Source of the DNA: Botryotinia globosa
Lineage: Eukaryota > Ascomycota > Leotiomycetes > Helotiales > Sclerotiniaceae
Reading direction: 5' to 3'
DNA length: 64,000 nucleotides
Assembly (NCBI GenBank): GCA_014898425.1
Contig: RCSZ01000005.1
Span: 2,444,501 to 2,508,500, forward strand
Notes under the pieces: generated by a model
Databases searched by the model: none
The model's input: only the letters and a program-made list of their open reading frames with translations
What the model was told of the DNA's origin: nothing
Position numbers and translations under genes: made by a program
Shown here: in pieces, positions 57,901 through 64,000 of the stretch
Layout: each line of letters starts with the position of its first letter
Numbering within the stretch: the first letter of the stretch is position 1

Positions 57901-60384
57901 TTGCATAACCTCGAGGTCAGAATATTCAACAAGCCCACTATCTTGAAAGCAAACTGTCCCCTTGAGAACCACAAGATGACAAGGTAGATTGACTCCAACA
58001 GCTAATGTCGAAGTACAACATATCACACTGATATCCCCTTTCAAATATGCTGTTTCAATAGCACATCTATCCTGCGCATCAAGACCTGCATGATGATAAG
58101 CAACACCACATCCAACCAACTCTTGTAGATCTTTACTTCCTACCACTGTTCGAATAGTTGGAGCTGGCCAAGCACGGTCAACAACTCTTTGTCGAGTCCA
58201 ATGTTCTGCTAGAATAGCTGCTGTGCCCTCGCATGATTTTCTTGTGAAGCAAAAAACCATGATAGGCTTCTTACAAGAATATTTTTGAACCAAAGCCGGC
58301 AACTTGCCATCAAGGATTTTCTCAAAAGCAAAATCATTTGCACGACTCTCATATCCATGAACATGTTTCCGTAACTTGACAGGTCGAAATTCTTCACCGA
58401 ATATTTCTCGATGAGCAGGTAATTGTCGACTGCTTGAATCCCTTCCAAGCCAAGTGGCAATATCATGTCTGGAGCATAAATGCATTAGTGTCCGAAAAGT
58501 GCTGCGCCAATAGATATCTACTTACGCATTAGGAACAGTAGCACTCAAAGCAACAAACCGAACACTAGCTCCAATAGAATGCATCCGAGAAACTACAGCC
58601 TCAAGAGTAGCCCCTCTAGCGTCTTTTAGGATATGAACCTCATCAATCAAGAAAAGTTTCACCAATTGCAGAAGCTTTTGATAATCTGTCCATTTCCGTG
58701 TAATGCTATCCCATTTCTCAGGTGTGGTAATAATGATCGATGCGTTCCTTACTCGACTCATTTCGGCATTGCTAGTATCACCAGTAAGTTCCGCAACAGG
58801 CAAATTCAAGTGACTAAACTTCTTGGTCCAATCCCTCATACGTTCCGAACAGAGAGATTTAATCGGTGCTTGGTATACGATCTTGAACTGTCCAGAACCA
58901 TAGCTTTCAACTAGCTTACAAATAGCAAGTTCCAGAAGAGCCGTCTTGCCACTTCCAGTAGGAGCTGAGACAACAATATTATTGTTAGTCTTATAGATTG
59001 ATGCAAAACATTTGGATTGTACCGCATTGAAGAGTTCGTACGGGAAGACTTGACGAAATCGATCCGGAAGTTCATGAGGGGAGACGAGCTGGATTCCGTG
59101 TGCTATTGGTGGTCCATTCCCAAAGGGAATGATCTGATGGCCATTTTTAAATTGTCCAGCATTACCAGGGTATGTCTGAGCAGGCGAGAAACCCGAATGC
59201 TCTAAGCTACGACCGATCTCCTGCCCTTGAGAGACTCTCGATGATAGAGCATATCTCTCACTCGATGAAACCTGATTCTGAGGTGTATGTGGAGTCGTAT
59301 ACTGGTGTCCAAGCCCCTGTCCTGTTTCTTTTGTATTTTGCGGAGGTAAACGGCGATTCGAATTTCGACGTGAACTGACTCTAGCACTAGGACTCGAACC
59401 TGAAATTTCGGAAGGAGAAGAGTTTGTCGTTGTATTTATGCCTTCGGGAGGTCTATAGGCGAAGGCACCTAAAATAATTAGCCGGCAGAGTTCACATGAA
59501 TTTAAGAAAGGAATGATAAATGCCATACTCAAGTCCATTCTAGTAGACGGCGGTGTGAAAACCTGTTGGCTCTGCTGCTGAAACTGCTGTGGTCTGTCCA
59601 ATTGAGTCTGAAAAATGTTCTGTTTTGAAGGACTAAGTCCCATAGGTCGGGGCATCGACATGGACGTCTGCGAGATCATATTATTGGCAAGCTGAGTAAG
59701 AGGACTCTGCCCTTCACCAACACCGGAATTGGAAAGATGTACTGCTCTATTTCTAGACTTGGTCTTCAACTCGATATCCTGCAAGATCTGCTGTTTGAAG
59801 TGATTATCTGTACTGGTCAGAACCCTAGGTTCCTTTCGTTCCACGGGAGCCTTGGATTCTGCTTGACCGCCAACTTGAGAAGAAAATCTAGGAAGAGATA
59901 AGCGGCCTTGCCCATTACCAATACCAGTCGTAGAATATGCAGCGAGTCTTTGCATAGGTTGAGAGAACTCAAACGAAGGACGACTCAAGTACCCCTGAAG
60001 TGGATCATGTCCCGGAATATCATACGAAGCTCGTGCATCTGTATTCTGACCAGGAAGCGACATCCTTTGCCCTGACTGCCTTGGTCCCGGAGCAAAAGTA
60101 AAACCGGCAGAAGTTGGTTCCTCTCTAGGTGCCATCAAATACCCAGTCGATTGGCTATGCTCCATGCTATTATAATGACCTCGCATTTGTTGAGTATGTT
60201 TCATTGGAGATGGTCCAAAGGCAAATCCTGGTTCTGGGAGTAACTGTTGAGAGTCTTTACCCGTGAAGAAGTTTGTAGAAAATCCTGGATCTTTTCCATC
60301 TTCATGATGAGGTACACTACCAGATGTATTGCCAATGGCACTATTCATAATTTTCTGAAGATGAGGATCCCAACCCGTATCCAT
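54913..60384 (-). CDS. HFM1: meiotic DNA helicase Mer3/Hfm1
   Basis: Exons 60384-59529, 59468-58526 and 58468-54913 give 1784 aa; the first intron (60 nt) is a multiple of three and stop-free, the second (57 nt) joins VPNA to HDIATWLG. The N-terminus (to about 420) is Gln/Ser-rich and poorly conserved. The Ski2-like helicase core has VVSAPTGSGKT (Walker A, about 456), a TTPEKWD, the DEVH box in LIDEVHILKDARG (about 560), ALSATVPNA, then AGLDAQDR and QMLGRAGRPQ. A Sec63-like part includes the helix-hairpin-helix PQIGPASLRKLAGN. Near 1335 a cysteine/histidine cluster reads CNHHC...CKHRCC. Mer3/Hfm1 unwinds joint molecules and promotes crossovers in meiosis. An in-frame Met lies at 60384; the open frame extends upstream without another Met, so a first exon could be missing. 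Confidence 0.92.
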
Positions 60385-60912
60385 GATGACTTTCACTCGA
60401 CGTGGAGCAGGACTTTGCTTGATTGTTCGTAGGTCATCTGAAGCCGTTTCAGGACTGATGGTAAATGAAAAGAGATTGAAGAGGAATAGGAAGTATCAGA
60501 TAACTATCTTTTACACTAAGAAAAAATATCATCAACACATGAGGAATAATGGAATCAAGTGTGTGTGCGTTGAAGGCAACCATTGATGTTGGTACCCCTC
60601 AGTTGTTTAGCGTGCTTTCCATTTTTGACCTCACTTCACTTTACTCTTCACTTACCAGCCACATCGATATTCTTTACTTAAATAATCGAGCAGAATATAA
60701 TGTGCAATGCATGAAATCCTATGATTGTAGTATCAAAAGTCTCAAACCGTGTCAATATCAAGAAGATCTCCTTCTCGTATCTATCACAGGTCAAACGTCA
60801 CGTGTCCTTCATCCATTTCCTTCCTTTTCATTGCCTTTTTCGTACAGAAAAATCATTCCAGCTGACTTTCCCTAATCATATATGTAGTATTTCGCTATTC
60901 CATAGGTATCCT

Positions 60913-61233
60913 ATGCGTGTGCTCGCAAAACATCTTTTTTGCCCACCCAGGTATCATTTTCCTCGTCTCTACATTTCGTCATATCGCTTCACCCCTTCTT
61001 TACCTCTTCACCCAATCCTCAAGCGAACTTTATGGAGTTTCCAACAGTATGAAACCATTGTCGATGCTCAAGAAATTTGGGATGATGAATCGCTCGCTCA
61101 AGTGAAGTATGCATTGAAGGACCCCGCTCCAACTCGCCCACTATCAACTTCAACCCCAGTCTATTCAACCTATCCACCCAGAAATCAATCATCCCTCTTA
61201 ACCTTTCCTCTCGAACTTCCCACCCTCGAATGA
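60913..61233 (+). CDS. small hypothetical protein, uncertain
   Basis: ATG 60913 starts 106 aa (MRVLAKHLFCPPRYHFP...). The start is basic and hydrophobic and could be a mitochondrial presequence. A later part, YETIVDAQEIWDDESLAQ, is acidic and helix-like. I recognise no family. Its last 49 bases overlap, antisense, the 3' end of the UDP-galactose transporter coding sequence, which argues for caution: it may be a chance frame in the intergenic region. Confidence 0.3.
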   Translation: MRVLAKHLFCPPRYHFPRLYISSYRFTPSLPLHPILKRTLWSFQQYETIVDAQEIWDDESLAQVKYALKDPAPTRPLSTSTPVYSTYPPRNQSSLLTFPLELPTLE

Positions 61234-62844
61234 TGTCTCATAGGCGAGCTAGGTCTACTAGTTGACAAAGATGCTCCCGCTCCTGGGCCTTTCAGCCCAT
61301 GCAATGGATCCAACGTCAAACTCGACCTATCCTCTTCGTACTTTGGCGTAAATCCATTGTCAATCGTCGTCTTCTCATAACTCGCGATATTGATTGGTGG
61401 AGGCCTATTACGTTTCCTCTCCGGACCACTGTAGAGCCATGTTGCAAAAAGAACTATCGATGTACCGATAAGGAACTATGAATCTATTAGTAACAATTCT
61501 CAAATGTAATTCTTTCCAAAGCCTTACATTGAGTGTAACCTTGAAGTCAAAAAACCAAACGCTGAAAACAAAACTAATAACAATGCTAATACTTGTTGCA
61601 AAATTCTTCGCGATATTATCACTATAATTTATGCAAAGTGCAACGAGAATCCCTCCCAAGGCTTGCATAACAATCGCTGTCCAAACGATCGCATTGTAGC
61701 CATCAAAGAAGCCATTCTTCGCAATTTCCTCTCCATCTTTGAATATCACTCCAAAAATGAAAGCTGGAAAGAGAGAATAGAAAGAAAGCTGGACATTCCT
61801 CGTCCAAATCGTAACATGAGTCGTGGATTCCTTTAGCACCTTCTCAAAATATACCCCTGTGAGACCTGATATGACCGCCGCGCCCAACACAGCCATGAGA
61901 CCAATTGAATAATTCATAACTGGTTTGACAAGTCCTTGGTCTTCTTGTATTCCCTCATATGTAGCAGATCGTTTCGTAAGACCTTCGGAAACCCCCTCCA
62001 TACCACGCTTTGTCAATTCGGCTGCTACTTCCACTGCGCCATTGCCCATTTGTCCCAACTCATGAAAAGAGCGTGGAAAGTAAAACCGGGACTGCGAACC
62101 ATTCATCGTCGAATACGCAGATGGGGTACCAGCAGGTAATTGCACAATTGTAACACCAATTGTGAGCAAAACTAGAGCGATCCATCGTTTGGAAGAAAGT
62201 GCCCTTTTAAGCAAAACCACACTGAAAATCGCCGTTGTGAGGATCTACATAGCCCAATTAGCGAACAATCATCCCGCACATGTACATAATAGACAGAACC
62301 GACCTTCAATTGATATAAAACCTGGAATTGCACAGCTTCCAAATTGCTCACAGCAATGTACTGTAAGGAATTCTGCAGAGTGTACAGGGTCGCTGGGATG
62401 GCCAATTTCCACCCATCTCCAGAGAACACAGACATATACAATTGTTCGAAGAGGACTGTAGCTGGTGTAGAGGGGGGCAACGTTCGTGAAATATCGTACA
62501 TGGCAATCGTCAAGGAAACAGCCAGCTTCAAGATCTCATTAAGGAAAACGGCGGTTGACGTGAAATATCTATGCCCACCCCCTAATGGCATTATCCTACT
62601 ATAATGCATTATCTATAAACGTATTAGCTAACCTTCCCCCCAATATATCGTGTCGAAGAAAAAGTAGAAGCATTTCGATCATGTCAACGCACAAGTATGA
62701 GGGCCGAGTTTTGGAAAGTAAGCTGTGAAAAGGATTAGCATAAGTACATTCCCCAAAGTCATCAAAGTAGATCCTCACAGAAATAAGAGAAACATGCTTC
62801 ATCGACGCCCCCATCCAACTCTGCGACGCGTCTTCTATCGCCAT
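61185..62844 (-). CDS. Golgi UDP-galactose-type nucleotide-sugar transporter (Gms1-like)
   Basis: Exons 62844-62779, 62722-62693, 62612-62304, 62244-61528 and 61475-61185 give 470 aa, all phases zero. The second exon is only 30 nt (LTFQNSALIL), easily missed. Intron ends are regular: GTGAGG, GTGCGT, GTCGGT and GTAAGG. About ten hydrophobic helices include STAVFLNEILKLAVSL, ALQYIA-like [37 protein letters not shown], and the late GGILVALCINYSDNIAKNFATSISIV, characteristic of UDP-Gal/UDP-GlcNAc/CMP-Sia transporters. A 60-residue polar loop (about residues 180-240) is fungal. The protein exchanges UDP-sugar for UMP across the Golgi membrane, feeding glycosylation. S. pombe Gms1 is the nearest named type; substrate is inferred. 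The C-terminus is polar and ends KRDD. Confidence 0.88.
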
Positions 62845-63125
62845 CGCGCTCAAGATTATACTGCTCTTGCGTTATGTGCCCAAACCGCGGGGGTGGATCT
62901 CCTCTCTCTACCCTCAATAATCTTATCTCTCGAAATAGGAATAATATCGTCAAAAGTAAAATAACATTGATCATGAATACGTAAGCAAAAGCTTTTAAGT
63001 GCGAGGCAAACAGTGAAGTAAGGTAAGTCAATGATGTAAAGGAAACGAAGTAGTTTTGACGATCTAATGTTCTAGCTAGATATTTCTTGACCCTGTTCAT
63101 TGGTTTGCCCTGCCCTGCCGTGCTT

Positions 63126-63170
63126 GCTTTGCTTTGCTTTGCTTTGCTTTGCTTTGCTTTGCTTTGCTTT
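63126..63170. repeat. (GCTTT)9 microsatellite
   Basis: Nine perfect copies of GCTTT. On the minus strand this reads repeated QSKAK and creates a false open frame. Confidence 0.95.
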
Positions 63171-63466
63171 CCAGATGGATGTTCAAAATTCAAGATTCTT
63201 GGTTGTACAAATCAACCAATCATCATCAAGATGTAGCAAGCTCTCTCCTGTAAATCCACCACCACATTCATTGACAAGCTGATCTCAAACTTATGCCCTT
63301 GTCCTCTCCAATTTTATGAGGGATCCAGATTCCACATTCACCAAAGTAGAATTCGAATTCAACCCATACATTTACCAATCGACCATCCCACCAAACCCAA
63401 CTTTAAAAAGTAGATGGGAGTGAGTACTGTAGTGTAGTTTGAATATATAGGTAAATAACATCCACC

Positions 63467-63505
63467 CCTCACTCCTCACTCCTCACTCCTCACTCCTCAC
63501 TCCTC
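63467..63505. repeat. (CCTCACT)5 minisatellite
   Basis: Five perfect copies of the heptamer CCTCACT and a partial sixth. Confidence 0.93.
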
Positions 63506-63531
63506 CGACTCGCAACCCAGCCTAAGCCAAA

Positions 63532-63611
63532 CCATCCAACCATCCAACCATCCAACCATCCAACCATCCAACCATCCAACCATCCAACCACCAACCACCA
63601 ACCACCAACCC
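63532..63611. repeat. (CCATCCAA)n then (CCACCAA)n
   Basis: About seven copies of an 8-bp unit CCATCCAA pass into about three copies of the 7-bp unit CCACCAA, a one-base deletion of the first that was amplified. Confidence 0.92.
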
Positions 63612-63968
63612 ATCACCACCAATCCCAAAAAATCCACCCATCATGCATCCAGACGTTTCTACCTCCATCCATTCATATTCTGTCTATAATGTATACTACC
63701 TGTAAGTGCCTCCCTACTACCTAGGTAGGTAAATACTATAATACTAATACCTACATACCTACATACTACAGTACTATACTAACCTCGGAAGTATCCCGCA
63801 GCCGAGCTACTCCTTATCACGGAATACCTAGATACCTACCTAGATACCTACCTAGGTACCTCCATAGATGCATAGGATACATGGTATTCTACATTTTTTC
63901 CGTGTTATTTATATTTGACATTTAACAATTGACAACAGCTATTCATATCAACATTGCCCTGTCAATTA

Positions 63969-64000
63969 ACCTACCTACCTACCTACCTACCTACCTACCT
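63969..64000. repeat. (ACCT)8 array at the window edge
   Basis: Eight perfect copies of ACCT reach the last base, so the array continues beyond the window. The sequence just before it (63720-63860) also holds many ACCTAGGT/TACCTAGATACC variants. Confidence 0.95.

Larger units (their letters stand above)
62845..64000. other. repeat-rich region to the window edge
   Basis: About 1.15 kb without a recognisable gene. It is full of tandem repeats: (GCTTT)9, (CCTCACT)5, (CCATCCAA)n/(CCACCAA)n and a terminal (ACCT)n array. It also holds two ACCTAGGT palindromes (63719, 63850). Confidence 0.6.

Noticed and set aside
59380..59400. tRNA T-arm-like GGTTCGAGTCCT on the minus strand
   Set aside because: It lies within the HFM1 coding sequence and has no matching acceptor, D or anticodon stems nearby.
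62762..63193. Minus-strand 143-codon frame with repeated QSKAK and a hydrophobic segment
   Set aside because: It starts inside the (GCTTT)9 repeat and overlaps the true first exon of the UDP-sugar transporter in another frame.

Overview
The window is nuclear DNA of a filamentous ascomycete. Genes carry short introns (mostly 46-80 nt) with GT..AG ends and CTAAC/TACTAAC-like branch sites. The families are typical of Pezizomycotina: Zn2Cys6 factor, SAT4/rhodopsin-type membrane protein, 2EXR protein, siderophore transporter and a SidJ-type esterase. The AT-leaning base composition and the protein style suggest a Leotiomycete such as Botrytis/Sclerotinia. That placement is inference, not something I could test. 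Exon joins were worked out by eye from reading frame, splice consensus and family alignment remembered from known proteins.

Left part (1-22 kb) is accessory in character. It starts with the 3' end of an Spt8-like WD40 gene. Next come a Galpha-like gene with a STAND-type N-terminal domain that has lost catalytic GTPase residues, a convergent Zn2Cys6 regulator, and a tubby-like/LURP-like protein. These are followed by a multiply broken cytochrome P450, an unusual histone H3/CENP-A-like gene, a 2-oxoglutarate oxygenase, a SAT4-type seven-TM protein, a 2EXR gene interrupted by one in-frame TAG, and a decayed ACC-synthase-like aminotransferase. Regulator plus P450 plus 2OG oxygenase plus aminotransferase may be the ruins of a biosynthetic cluster (inference).

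Middle part (22-38 kb). A tail-anchored inositol polyphosphate 5-phosphatase is followed by a siderophore module: an MFS siderophore transporter and a SidJ-type siderophore esterase in tandem, with GATA-type (SreA-like) motifs nearby. Then come housekeeping genes: a Myb/SANT-like protein, an Irc6/AAGAB-type adaptin-binding protein, the spliceosomal SmD3, and the mitochondrial phosphatidylglycerophosphatase Gep4. SmD3 and Gep4 share a divergent promoter of about 245 bp.

Right part (38-64 kb). A gene-free stretch of about 7.1 kb precedes a homeobox transcription factor. It is followed by a P4-ATPase lipid flippase (Dnf3-like), the meiotic helicase Mer3/Hfm1, and a Golgi UDP-galactose-type transporter. 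Several microsatellites and minisatellites lie between genes and the window ends inside an (ACCT)n array. No CRISPR, rRNA, tRNA or intact transposon was recognised.
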